Origin: Azadirachta indica
Lineage: Eukaryota; Streptophyta; Magnoliopsida; Sapindales; Meliaceae
NCBI GenBank assembly: GCA_022749755.1
Contig: CM040450.1
Span: forward strand, 9,694,913-9,758,912
DNA length: 64,000 bases
Direction: 5' to 3'
Both the position numbers and the translations under genes were made by a program. Numbering within the stretch: the stretch's first letter is position 1; each line of letters opens with the position of its first letter. The notes beneath the pieces are model-generated. The model searched no databases and had not been told where the DNA came from. It saw only the letters and a list, made by a program, of their open reading frames with translations. Shown piece after piece: positions 1 to 10,333 of this stretch.

Positions 1-598
1 GAGTATAAGGAGTTAACTGGTGGATAATTTGGAATTTAGGGAAAGGAGAAGAAGAAAAAAAGAAGAGAGTGCCATTTGAAGGAGAGTGAAAAAGAAAAAA
101 AAGAGTTGGGCTTTTCTTCTGTATACACAGAGAAAGAAAAGTATATGAGAATATTTGTTAGATAAGGTAATGAATAGACTTAGAAATAGACTCAAGTTTA
201 GGTTAAATTTGGATAATCTAAATTTTTAATTTGCATTTCTAAACCTTTTGGAAAAAGTTAAAAAAGATTTTTCTTTTAGATTTTATCAAAAAGACAATTT
301 TATCCTCTCTTAATTAAATTTTTTTGAACGGAATTTATAACTCATTAAAATATTTGTCATCTTTATAAATTACAGTGCAACGTGCTAATACTTATTATAT
401 CATAATGAGAAATCGTCTAAAAATTAAATAATAAGATGAAATTATTCTTTTTTATTTTATTGAAAAAACGATTTTTTTCTTACATCGTTAAATTTTTTTG
501 AACAGATGTTAAAAATTTATATCTCATTAATATATTTTGTATATTTTTATTCTGTGATGTAGCGTTAAAATATTTCTTATATTAGAACGAGATATAGA
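1..598. repeat. AT-rich flank with a degenerate ~180-bp direct duplication
   Basis: No gene is recognisable. The stretch 298-415 and the stretch 472-598 resemble each other: both contain TTAAATTTTTTTGAAC followed by a similar order of ATTTATA, CTCATTA, ATATTTTGT-like words. I read this as an old, diverged direct duplication. The 60-codon frame on the minus strand at 13-195 is low-complexity and is not supported as a gene. Confidence 0.4.
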
Positions 599-630
599 GT
601 ACTCAGTTGAAAATAACGCTAAGAAGTTTG

Positions 631-756
631 GTTGAAAAAGAAGAAATTCAATTGAAGTTTGTCAAGACAAGCGAACAAATGGCAGATATATTTACGAAAG
701 CTACAACGACAGAGAAATTGAATCAATTTCATAATTATCTCACAATTACAAACTAA
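631..756 (+). pseudogene. Ty1/copia pol remnant (RNase H C-terminus)
   Basis: An open stretch of 41 codons ending in TAA at 754-756 reads as the end of a copia polyprotein. It holds the motif EQMADIFTKA, the usual C-terminal signature after the RNase H domain in plant copia elements (QLADIFTK type). A purine run, GAGAGGAAA, follows directly and would fit the polypurine tract before a 3' LTR. Sequence upstream (about 590-630) is only weakly readable and no reverse transcriptase is left in the window. This is a truncated, inactive remnant. Confidence 0.75.
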
Positions 757-1159
757 GAGAGGAAATTTTAACAGTTAATTTGTAATTAAGGCGATGTATG
801 AAGGAAGTGGAACCTTCTCCAATATTCTATACGAGGTAGAAAAATTAATATATTAACCAATTGATCAAGTCAAAAATACAAATTATATTTTGGTCAAAAT
901 ACTTAGTCGTGAAGAAATTAATTAGGTGTAAATTTTGCTTTGACAACTAGCAGAAAGTTGTAGAATTTATTACATAATTATTTATAGGACACTTATATGT
1001 TTTAAATAGATAATGCAATCAAAAGCTAAAAGCATGGTGGCCCTCGTGTATTCAAAAATCAATCTTCACAATAAAGTATATTTTTATTTTTCTAAAGCAA
1101 ACCAAAAAGCATTATCAATTTATCACTCTCCCGCAGAAACCCAACACCAATTGGACACA
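757..1159. other. Intergenic; possible 3' LTR debris of the copia remnant
   Basis: After the polypurine-like run there is AT-rich sequence that could be the start of a 3' LTR, but no second copy exists in the window to prove it. The plus-strand frame at 1013-1306 is antisense to the CDC20 pseudogene in its second half and is not a gene. Confidence 0.3.
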
Positions 1160-2076
1160 CAACAAACCCGTCGATTTGCAGTAGAATCTCATATCTGGAC
1201 ATGGGAATTGAGCAAGCCAATGGCTATGTGCTGCCCATCAAGAGTCCAACTAACACTTGTAACTGGGTCATCTTCATCATCAAAGGTGACAAGTTCTGAG
1301 GTATAACTATTTGAAGCATCGAAGAGGTACACTGTGTTGCTGATAGCAGTGGCCGGCACATTGCTGCTACCCCAGTCTAGTAATAGGTAAAATCAGCTAT
1401 GACCTCAGGAGCGGCCAATGTTTTCTGGGAAGACTGCATAAGTAATTGCAAATTTAATGAGGACAAGTTGACATAAGATTAAGAGCAGAATCAGAACACA
1501 ACGAAATAGATAGAAGCCAAGCCAACCACTGATCTCTCATAAAAGATATATAGACAGTTCTGCAAAAATTAGACTTTCCAATCAATACTTGTCAAATTTA
1601 CAATCAATTAGGAAATGTGGGTTTTCATACAAGAGAAATTAGATAGAAATTAACCAATTAACTAAAACCAAATTCTAAACAACGGGTCAAACTTTAGTGT
1701 TCCCCAGAATATCTATTATCCATATTTTCGATCATCTAATTTCAGCATGACTTCTCTAGCATAAAAAATAGATGAAAGGCTATAGGATTAACACATTCCT
1801 GAGGTCTGTGTCTCTTGGGCTTGGCGGGCTTGGACTGATGAACCGACAATGAGAACAATTCCTTCGGAATTGGATCAACCAAAGCAGGTGGCTTCTCCCT
1901 AAAAGCCAAGATCCGGGTCCGGTTCACATCCAAGGCCTCTGCCAATTGCTGCCGCTACGTCTTTCTTGCTGAGGAACATGCCACAGCTGGATTCATTTTG
2001 TTCTTCCTCCCTTCTGTCGTATGTAGTGGGCATAGTCGAAATTCATCGCTGACCTATTTGGTATGAATCTATCCAA
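1160..2076 (-). pseudogene. CDC20: CDC20 (anaphase-promoting complex activator) pseudogene, truncated
   Basis: CDC20 is a WD40 protein that activates the anaphase-promoting complex. Two exon-like blocks are visible on the minus strand. Block 2076-1799 begins after an AACAG acceptor and encodes the N-terminal CDC20 region: RFIPNRSAMNFDYAHY, then after a frameshift and an in-frame stop, LAEALDVNRTRILAF and PAKPKRHRPQ. The expected donor after PQ reads GA instead of GT. Block 1433 to about 1160 follows an acceptor (TATGCAG) and encodes KTLAAPEV and the first WD40 repeat, with LDWGSSNV and [18 protein letters not shown], but a stop replaces the tryptophan in the VQxWD position. Similarity fades below about 1160, so most WD40 blades are missing. 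Retained introns argue for a duplicated, unprocessed pseudogene rather than a retrocopy. Confidence 0.85.
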
Positions 2077-2169
2077 CTGTTGATTAGAAACAATCAATTA
2101 ATTGAATTAGAAACTCAAATAATAATGATTTATTACTACATGAATAGTGTTTGTTATGGATCATGAGAT

Positions 2170-2690
2170 ACGTTAACGGAAACCTAATTTGAAGGAAGAT
2201 TAAATACCCACCAAAATTAAACTAAGATTTCATCAGAAATTCAAGAATATTGCACTGATATCAATTTCTAAGAGGTATAAACATCCGTACGGATCTTGAG
2301 CTAGGATTTCTTGTGGACAAGTTATCAAATACATTAGATGTAAGAATATATCAGACATTTATTCAAAACGGAAACCTAATCTCAAGAAAAAGTAAATACC
2401 CACCAAAATTAAATCAATAATTCATCGCAAATACAAGAATATTACACAAATATCAATTTCTAAGAAATCTCGGTCATAAATAGTCATCAATTCGGATGTT
2501 GAGCTAAGATTTCTTTTTAATAATTAAATAAGGAGATGGTGAACACGAAAATACTCCAAAAAGATTTTCAAAATTGAACCTTAATTTCAAACAAAAATGA
2601 AATATCCACAAAATGTTAAATCAATAATTCATCACAAATTCAATAATCTAGCAAAGAATTTAATAACATAAACGAAGGAAACAGTGACAG
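2170..2690. repeat. Three diverged tandem copies of a ~195-bp unit
   Basis: The phrase GGAAACCTAAT, followed by AAATACCCACCAAAATTAAA, CATC(A/G)AAT, TCAAGAATATT and ATCAATTTCTAAGA, occurs near 2178-2275 and again near 2370-2465. A shorter, more diverged third copy runs about 2570-2690. Spacing is close to 195 bp. It lies upstream of the CDC20 pseudogene. The rest of 2077-2838 shows no gene. Confidence 0.6.
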
Positions 2691-2838
2691 ATTAATTAAG
2701 TAATTAAGCGAATACGCTTACATTTTTTCTATTAAATTTTTTTCTAAAAAAGCTATTTTTGAAGAGGACCTCTAAATTTCATCTTGTTAGACAAATCCAT
2801 AGATCCTTCGTCCATAACTAATACCGGAAAATGGGATT

Positions 2839-3625
2839 TGTGTAAGGGAATTAGGTGTTCAACTAAATAAGGGGTTAATAAGCTCTCTTCTTAAGGTTAA
2901 CAACAAAAGAGAAATAAAAACACCACCGTAAAGTTGCAACCAAAAGCTATAGAATTTAAAAAAAAAACATTCACCACTCTATGGAAGTTCTCTAAAAGAT
3001 ACAAAGTATAAAATATCAAAATTGTATTAAACTCAATTCAAAACAACTTGACTTTGCATTACAATCTTAAGAACTTATATAATTGTATCTTGGAACAACC
3101 CTCCAAACATAAGTAAACACACAATTGTAGAAAATAAATACAAATTTTTGAAAAAAAAAACAACAATAAAACTAAGATATTGAAATTATGTTACAACTTT
3201 TGAAAAATAAAGAGAACAACTTAGATGTGATTTTGAATTAAGAAAACAAGGATGCAAATTTCTAAAAATACTTCAAAAATATCATGCTAGATTTGAAAAG
3301 GATGCAACATTCAATTAATACTTTGAATTTGTGTTAGAATTCTCCAAATTTGTGCAGGCTGGATCGACTTTGGCAATGAATATATTTCAATTAATTGATC
3401 ATAACTTCTTATAGAGAAGTCCAAATTTGAAATCATAAAATTTTTTGAAAAGCTTACTTCTTTATCTTTCTAGAGATATCAACCTTATTTGGATATCTTG
3501 CTTTAGTGAATTAATTCACAAAATACCCCATTGACAGTGTCTTTATGACTTAACAAATTAGGGTATGTATTTTGAACGTGCTAACACTTGAATCTTATCT
3601 TTGATGCTCAGACACTTCTGTGTCA
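2839..3625 (-). repeat. 3' LTR of the 2.8-8.4 kb gypsy element
   Basis: It aligns along its length with 7650-8443, for example GAATTAGGTGTTCAA near the left edge and TTTGATGCTCA plus TGTGTCA at the right edge. On the minus strand it starts TGACAC and ends near ACACA. Confidence 0.85.
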
Positions 3626-4027
3626 GTCTCCCCTGATTGGAAAGGACTCGACCTCGAGTTATATTGTTATGATCATCTTGATAAGGAGACATATCAGAAA
3701 CATTAAATGTAGATGAAATGTTATAACTTTCTAGTAACTAAATTTTGTAAGCATTGTCTCAAATTTTTTGCAATACCTTGAATGGACCGTCAGCTTTAGG
3801 TTTATGTTTAGCATATTTTCCAGGTGGAAAACATACTCTTTTGAGATGTACCCAAACCAAACATGCTTATGATGCTTGTTTGCAGTAAATCGATATTTCC
3901 CATTTTCCCATTTTATTTTAGAATTCTATCACGAACTTGCTAATGAAGCCTTTTGATAGTCTTAACCTTTTCTTCAACATCTCTGATAAAATATTGATGA
4001 GTTGGAAGTGGGGCTAAATCCATTAGA

Positions 4028-4700
4028 CTAATAGGAATTTTGTTGTAAACAATCTTTAAAGGACTTTACCAAGAGATTGACTAGTCGATCGGTTATAAGC
4101 AAATTCAAGATAAGGTAAGATGACATTCCATTGTTGGATATTCCTATCAATATAATGTAACAGATTTCCCAAACTTCAATTTGTGACTTCCGTTTGACCA
4201 TCAGTTTGAAGATAATAAGAAGAGCTAGTGTCAAGTTTTCTCTATAGCGTTCACCAAAAGTGACTCAAAAACTTAGAATCTTGATCAGAAACGATGGTTT
4301 TTGGAATACCATGTAGCTTTACTACATCTTTGAAATATAAATCAGCCACATTAAAAGCATCTACTTTCTTGTTGCATGAAATAAAATAAGCCATTTTAAA
4401 AAATCTACCCACCACCACTATAACAAAATCTTTATTTCTTTGCGTTCTAGGCAATCCCACCACAAAATCCATGCTAACATCTTCTTAAGGACTTATAGGA
4501 ACAAGTAAGGGTATATACAAACCAAGATTTTGACCACGACTTTTAACAACATGACATATCCGACATTGTTGCATATGTTTCATCACGTCCCTTTGCATCT
4601 TGAGCCAATAGAATTTTCCTTCCACCAAAGCAAGTGTCTTGTCTTTCCTGAAATATCTATCAAGATTATTGTCATGAGCTTCTTAAATGATAGACTACCT
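4028..4700 (-). pseudogene. Gypsy integrase region
   Basis: The minus strand reads through an integrase zinc-finger part (CRICHVVKSRG near 4560-4530) and a core with [12 protein letters not shown] and [16 protein letters not shown] (4472-4251). These match the Ty3/gypsy integrase core, where the Asp of MDF and the Asp of SDxD are catalytic. The open frame at 4472-4251 is 73 codons; the next piece, 4234-4028, is in another frame. The C-terminal part is not recognisable. Confidence 0.8.
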
Positions 4701-4839
4701 CAACGAACACCTTGGAATGCATAAATAATTATCCTTAAAGAGGAAACCATCATGAATCAAGAATGGTTGTAAGGACCGTTTGCGAATTTAGATCAAATCT
4801 TTCCAAAGTCAGTGTCATCTGGATAAAGATCTTTCACAA

Positions 4840-6100
4840 CTTTAAATCCAATTACTTATACATTTATGGCTATTAACAAGTTGTGTTTTCCACTCAATGC
4901 ATCAACCACCACATTCTGTGAACTAGCTTTATATTTGATGGAGAAGTTGAATGATTGAAGAAACTTCACCAATTTGACATGCCTCCTATTGAGTCTTTGT
5001 TTGTTGTTGATGAATTTCAAAGCTTTATGATCAGAATATAAAACAAATGGTTATGGTAAGAGATATTGATTCTTATGTTCCAAAGCTCTATAAATGGCAT
5101 AGAACTTCTTGTCATAAGTTGAGTATCTCTGCTTTGCATCCTTCAGCTTCTCACTAAAGAAAGCAATGGGTCTGCCTTTCTAACTTAGAATAGCTCCAAT
5201 TCCAACATTAGAAGCATCACATTCAACTTAAAAAATTTTGTTGAAACCTGGAAGTGCAACTATAGAGGCTTTAGCTACCTTTTTCTTTAAAAGTTCAAAA
5301 CTCTTTTATGCTTCATTTGTCCACTTGAATGAATTAGCTTTTAAGCATTCATTGATAGGAGCAACGATGGTGCTGAAACTTTTAATGAATTGCTTGGTAA
5401 AATGACGCTAATCCATGGAAGCTTAAAATGTCATGAAGTGTTAAAGGTGTTGGCTAAGATAGAATAGCTTATACCTTATTTGGATCCATCTGAATTCCTT
5501 TGCTAGGCACCACATAGCCTAGAAAGATGAGGCTATTAGTAAAGAATCTGCACTTCTTCAAATTTGCATATAATTTTTGCTCCAAGTGAGGATGCTACAA
5601 GTGTAGTTTCTCATTTTTGCTATACACAAGAATGTCATAAAAATATACAACAACAAACTTTCCAATGAAAGGCTTAAAAATATTATTCATAACATGCATA
5701 AAAGTACTATAAGTATTAGAAAGACCAAAGAATATAACCATCCATTTGTAAAGTCCATCATGAGTTTTGAAGGCTATCTTTTATTTATCTCCCAGTCTCA
5801 TTCTTATTTGATAGTAACTACTTCGAAGATCAATCTTAGAGAAAATTGTAGCTCTGTACAACTAGTCTAGTAGGTCATCAAGTCAAGGGATAAAAAAGTG
5901 ATAATCAATTGTGATTTTACTTGCCGCTCTACTATGAACATATATGCCAAGAACCATTAAATTTAGGCACAAAAAGGGCAGGAACAGTATATGGACTCAT
6001 GCTCTCCCTTATCAAACCTTTAGTCATAAGTTTGTCAACTTGCCACTATAGCTCTTCGTGTTCCTTCGGGCTCATTTTATAAGTTGCTTTGTTAGGTAGA
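4840..6100 (-). pseudogene. Gypsy reverse transcriptase and RNase H region, broken
   Basis: Read on the minus strand, 6090-5600 carries RT pieces (KLMTKGLIRESMSPY, KIDLRSSYYQIRM) with several stops. The catalytic box, expected as YFDDILVYSK, reads [10 protein letters not shown] near 5640, so one catalytic aspartate is lost. RNase H follows at about 5230-4860 with CDASNVGIGAIL, RPIAFFSEKLKDAKQRYSTYD and FVLYSDHKALKF. The frames shift between pieces. The domain order is normal for Ty3/gypsy. Confidence 0.8.
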
Positions 6101-6275
6101 ACAGCTCCTAGAACAAAATTGCAAGAACTAAATGACAAGCATCCATCGGATCTACATCACACCAAATTTCATCTTGATATTTTTTTCCAATGGAAAATGA
6201 AACAAGGCAATGTTTGTTTACCTTAATTTCACTTCCTTTTCTCAACCAAGACAGCTTGTAAGAATCTGGATGCGC

Positions 6276-6662
6276 CTATGTTTTGAGCTTTAATTTATCA
6301 ACCATCTCAGTAGAAACAACCTTTTCAAAGCTACCATTATCAATGATAACATCACACACCTTACCATGAGATGTGCATCTTGCATGGAAAATATTCTTCC
6401 TCAGCCAATCATCATCATCTTCTTTGTGGCTAGCATTTAAAACCCTTCGAACAATGAGAGATGCGCCTTGATCTTCATAAGTCTCTTCCTCTTCCTCTTC
6501 CTCTTCTGAGTAGCCTTCATCTTCAGCCTCCGTATTAGCTTCATTGTCCTGTCCTCTTTCTTTAATAAGGGTTATAATTTTACGATTTGAACAATCTGAA
6601 GCAATATTCCCAATTCCTTGACATTTAAAGCATTTGTAATTGTTGGCATTAGATGAGGCCAA
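6276..6662 (-). pseudogene. Gypsy gag zinc knuckle and protease
   Basis: A 128-codon open frame. Residues about 10-24 form a CCHC-like knuckle, CFKCQGIGNIASDC, in which the usual histidine position is asparagine. A strongly acidic linker with a run of glutamates follows (about residues 45-65), then a retroviral-type aspartic protease start, CDVIIDNGSFEKVVS, in which the usual DSG or DGG catalytic triplet reads DNG. It lies between the gag core and the RT region, the normal gypsy position. Confidence 0.75.
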
Positions 6663-6863
6663 TGGTTGCTTACTTTCGCTACCTTTTGTTGTCTCCTTGG
6701 GAGCTGATGATATCGCTACATTGGGCTTAGAGCTTGATGAAGTTGTTTGCTTAGTGCGATTATTAAATACTCATCTCTTACTAAAAAAATGTAGATTTGT
6801 GCTATATATCTTTTTTAGTTTCTCTTCCACTTTTAAAGCCAACTTACACAAATCGTTAAAGCT

Positions 6864-7499
6864 CTAATAAATTTGTAGTTGCACTACATTTCCAATTTCT
6901 AGTATTAAGCCTCCTAAATAACAAGCTATTGTTTGTTCTTTCGGCTCAATAATGTCACACTTTAACATAAAGTGATCAAATTCAACATTATATTCTTCTA
7001 TAGATAATTCTTTTTGCTTGAAATTATGAAAGTTTAAGAAAATATTTTGCCAATAATTATCCAATAAGTATTTTCATTTGAGTTCCCTCTTCATCTTTTC
7101 CCAAGTGACAATTTTACCTCTTCCTTTACGCGCTCTTTGTCTCTTGAGATTTTCCCACCATAAGGATGCATGTTTCTTCAACTTGGTGGCAACAAGCTTC
7201 ACCTTTGTATGCTTAGAAACATCCTTGAACTCAAAATTTTGTTTAATGGTATGGAGCCAAGTAACAAACTCTTCCAATTGCATCCTACCTTTAAAATTAG
7301 GAATATCAACTTTCATATTGAAATCTTTTTCAAAATGAAAGTTTTGCAACTCTTTTGAGTATAGGGGAGTGTTGCTGCTGCCACTTGACAAGTGACTTAG
7401 AGCATGGTGAAAAGGATTTAGTCCTCCTTCTTCACTCAAAGCTTTATGGACTAGTTCTATATGTTGCTGACTTCTCATTTGATTTTCAAATGCCTCCAA
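6864..7499 (-). pseudogene. Gypsy gag core
   Basis: Two adjacent minus-strand frames (7499-7074 and 7064-6864), separated by a frame break, read as a plant retrotransposon gag core: DIPNFKGRMQLEEFVTWLHT, VKLVATKLKKHASLWWENLK, IVTWEKMKRELK, then NYWQNIFLNFHNFKQKELSI and YNVEFDHFML. This is the usual order of the retrotrans_gag domain. Start at the ATG at 7499, about 130 bases downstream of the primer-binding site. Confidence 0.85.
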
Positions 7500-7627
7500 T
7501 CATTGTTGAAGTTGCTAGATTTGCCTCTTCATTTCTGCCATTAGAGCATCAAAGAGGATCAACTTATGTGTTTGAAGGACCTTCGTTAGATTATTTTTAG
7601 CAACGACGAGTTGACATGAAACCTTGA

Positions 7628-7639
7628 GCTCAGATACCA
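7628..7639 (-). other. Primer-binding site of the gypsy element
   Basis: The minus strand reads TGGTATCTGAGC, one mismatch from the plant initiator-Met-tRNA type PBS TGGTATCAGAGC. It lies about 10 bases inside the right (5') LTR. Confidence 0.75.
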
Positions 7640-7649
7640 AAAAATAGTT

Positions 7650-8443
7650 TGTGTGGGAGAATTAGGTGTTCAATTAAATAAGGAGTTGACAAGCTCTCTT
7701 CCTAAGGTTAACAACAAAAAGGATACATAAACACCGCCCTAAAGTTGCTACCAAAAGTTGTAGAATTTGAAAGAAAAACACTTACCACTCTATGGAAGTT
7801 CTCCAAGAAATACAAAGTATAAGATATCATAATTGTATTAAACTCAAATCAGAACAACTTGTCTTTGCATTACAATCTTAGGGACTTATATAATCTTATC
7901 TTGGAATAACCCTCCAAACATAGGTAGGCACACAATTATTGAAAATAAATACAAATCTTTGACAAAAGAAAAAAACAATACAATTAAGACATTCAAATTA
8001 GGTTACAACTTTTGAAAAATAAATAGAACAACTTAGATATGATTTTGAATTAGGAAAACAAACATGCAAAATTTTAAAAATACTTCAAAAATATCATGCT
8101 AGACTTGAAAAAAACGCAATATTCAATTAATGCTTTGAATTTGTACTAAAATTTCCTAATATTCGTGTAGGCTAGATTGACTTTAGCAATGAGTATATTT
8201 CAATCAATTGACTATAACTTCTTATAGAGAAGTTCAAATTAAAAATCGTAAAATTTTTTAGAAAGTCTACCTCTTTGTCTTTCTAGAGGTGCCAACCTTA
8301 TTTGAATATCTTGCTTAAGTGAATATAGATTTAATTCTTAAAATACTTATTGACAGTATCTTCATGACTTAACAAATTAGAATAAGTATTTTGAACTTAC
8401 TAACACTTAAATCTTGTCTTTGATGCTCAAACACTCTGTGTCA
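7650..8443 (-). repeat. 5' LTR of the 2.8-8.4 kb gypsy element
   Basis: Partner of 2839-3625. It begins TGTGTGGGAGAATTAGG and ends CTGTGTCA on the plus strand. It is slightly longer than the other copy, with scattered substitutions and small indels, so the insertion is not recent. Confidence 0.85.
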
Positions 8444-9320
8444 ATAACTTCCTTAATACAAAAATTAAAATTTAGAAACAAGCAAACGAAACATACAAAA
8501 CTAAAAGAAGTACAAGCAAAGACAATAATTAGATCAATGAATTAGAGAACTCAAGAGAGCTTCTGCTTCATCTAGTTAATTGACTGTTAGATTTGAAATT
8601 TAAAATTGAATGAAACCGCGAATGTGAGAACAAAATTATGGCGAAGTTCTTTTATAGTGCTCAATTTAAAATAAAACGGTATGTCGCCGCTTGTGTCATG
8701 CCTTCTGAACTTTTCGGTTTTTTATTAAAAAATTGATAAAAATATGTATATTGTTATTAACATGATAAAAGCTAAAAAAAAAAAAATGCAATTATAGATT
8801 AAGTTTAAAAAAATTTATTATCGTTTTAGTGAAAATAAAATTATTAGAATATCGATTGCAATAAAATTAGCAAACATAAATTTTGGGTGAAAAATGGACA
8901 CAAGAAATCAACACATAATTTCATTTGTGAGAAATATGACGTAACAAAATTAACCTTCGTCCAGAGACCTTTTCTTTTTTTAAATTTTGAATTTTAAAAT
9001 CTTAATTACCGATTGCTCAAAAAAAAAGGGGGAAACAGAAAAATCCCGATTTTATACTCACAGAATTCCTAAGCTAATTAACAGGGACTTTGATCTCCCA
9101 TAAAATGAGAATAAATTTTTTCACATTAAAATGTCATCCATTTTGAATCCATGAAGCAGCAATCATATGCGAAAATGTCAAAGTACAGAGAATTTGAGCA
9201 CTACTATTTCACAAAGAGAGAGCTCCAGTAAGTAATGAATATATAACAGCAGAAAAGCTCCATTCCCCTGTTGATTAAAACACACCTGCGTCCATTTTAG
9301 ATGATCCAAAACTTTACAAG
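8444..9320. other. Intergenic, no gene seen
   Basis: AT-rich sequence with short A and T runs. A TATAAAAG-like word on the minus strand near 8660 could be an old promoter, but no coding exon follows it. Confidence 0.35.
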
Positions 9321-9399
9321 CCGTTACGAGCACAGCCAAGACCTTCACGACTCTAACAAAGTATCCGTAGGTTTTGTCTGTGATATTCTGAAAATAGAA

Positions 9400-9613
9400 T
9401 CCCTAGGGATGTCCCTCTGGGTTGTCTCTATCACTTCAGTTAATCATAGGAAGAACTGGAAGGAGATTTGTTATAAAGGCAGATTACTTGAACCAGCCAA
9501 TTTTACAACAGCTGCTGGACCAAGCAGGCCAAGTGTATATATGCAACAAATACGGTCCCCTGGATATAACATATGACGAGTTTCACTTCCAACATATCAT
9601 TCCTTCTATCTGA
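9400..9613 (+). pseudogene. SAUR-like (small auxin-up RNA) gene remnant
   Basis: SAUR proteins are short plant proteins, often auxin-induced, that inhibit PP2C.D phosphatases and so promote cell expansion. The frame ending in TGA at 9611-9613 encodes the conserved SAUR core: GRRFVIKADYLNQPILQQLL, DQAGQVYICNKYGPLD and DEFHFQHII. It matches the family order (RRFVIKAxYLNHP, LLxxAEEEYG, GPLAIPCDE, F). Upstream, DVPLG can be read in another frame at about 9408-9421, where SAURs have DVPKGxL. There is no ATG in the core frame after a TAG at 9404-9406, and the expected IPC reads ITY. I therefore call it a frameshifted pseudogene. It converges with the KDO transferase gene. Confidence 0.65.
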
Positions 9614-10333
9614 CCTGGTAGCCAAATGCGCAAATCAGTTGCTGTCTACGTGGTTGAGATCACAAAAATAGTCCAGGCAACTATTTTCTGGCTCTGCGAA
9701 AAGATTGATGCTCTAGGGCAACACCTGCAGCATGAGAGACATGACACCAACATTTTAAGTGCTTGCTGCTTTTTTCTCCTGCATTACCAATTTAGTGTTA
9801 GACACAGTAATGAGGAAATTTTATGCTTTTATACTGGCAGATATTAACTGTAATTCATCAAATACTATGAGTCAAAGATCATTAAATGAATTATTGTCAT
9901 TGTAAATTATACACATGGGTTTTTCAATTTATAAAATTGAAATCCACCTCAAAGAAGACTTGCACGCATACACATCCAGAATGGGAAGGTTGGAAAAGAA
10001 ACAATTGGCCACAATTCAAAAGACACACTAAACTCTGTTACCTTCAGGATATGCAGATTTCTTTCAATTTAACCGCGTTCTACACCTGAGATTTTAGCTC
10101 TTCACAGTAACTTCTGGATAACAGGCCAAAAGAAAATTGAATCAGAGTCAACAAGTTTACGACCAAAGCCATCCAAGTACATTGCACTTGAAACTTCCAT
10201 AAATCGCCAACCATTAGGCAAAATGACTGAAACAAAGGCTAAAAGAAAAGTCATCTAGTCATGCTTTAAATCATGAGAAAACAATACATTAGATAGACAA
10301 CTTACTTGCCTCCAAGTATTCAAGTATTTTTTG
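9614..10333. other. Region downstream of the KDO transferase stop codon, likely containing its 3' UTR
   Basis: On the minus strand this follows the stop codon at 10336-10334. No further exon with KDO transferase similarity is visible. Short frames on either strand (for example 9626-9847) have no family signature. Where transcription ends cannot be fixed from sequence. Confidence 0.4.

Larger units (their letters stand above)
2839..8443 (-). mobile_element. Ty3/gypsy LTR retrotransposon, near full length, inactive
   Basis: Two LTRs (2839-3625 and 7650-8443) flank an internal region whose coding frames all run on the minus strand in the order gag, protease, RT, RNase H, integrase, the Ty3/gypsy order. 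A primer-binding site close to the initiator-Met-tRNA type lies just inside the right LTR, so that is the 5' LTR. A purine-rich run (CAGGGGAGAC on the minus strand) lies just inside the left LTR at about 3626-3640. Every domain has stops or frameshifts. I found no convincing 5-bp target duplication at the outer edges. The methionine-type PBS is compatible with a chromovirus lineage, but this is only an inference. Confidence 0.9.

Noticed and set aside
2800..2838. Resemblance of the left flank of the first gypsy element to the region inside its right LTR (ATACC...TTTGTGTG)
   Set aside because: Too short and A-rich to show a longer LTR or a second PBS; probably coincidence.
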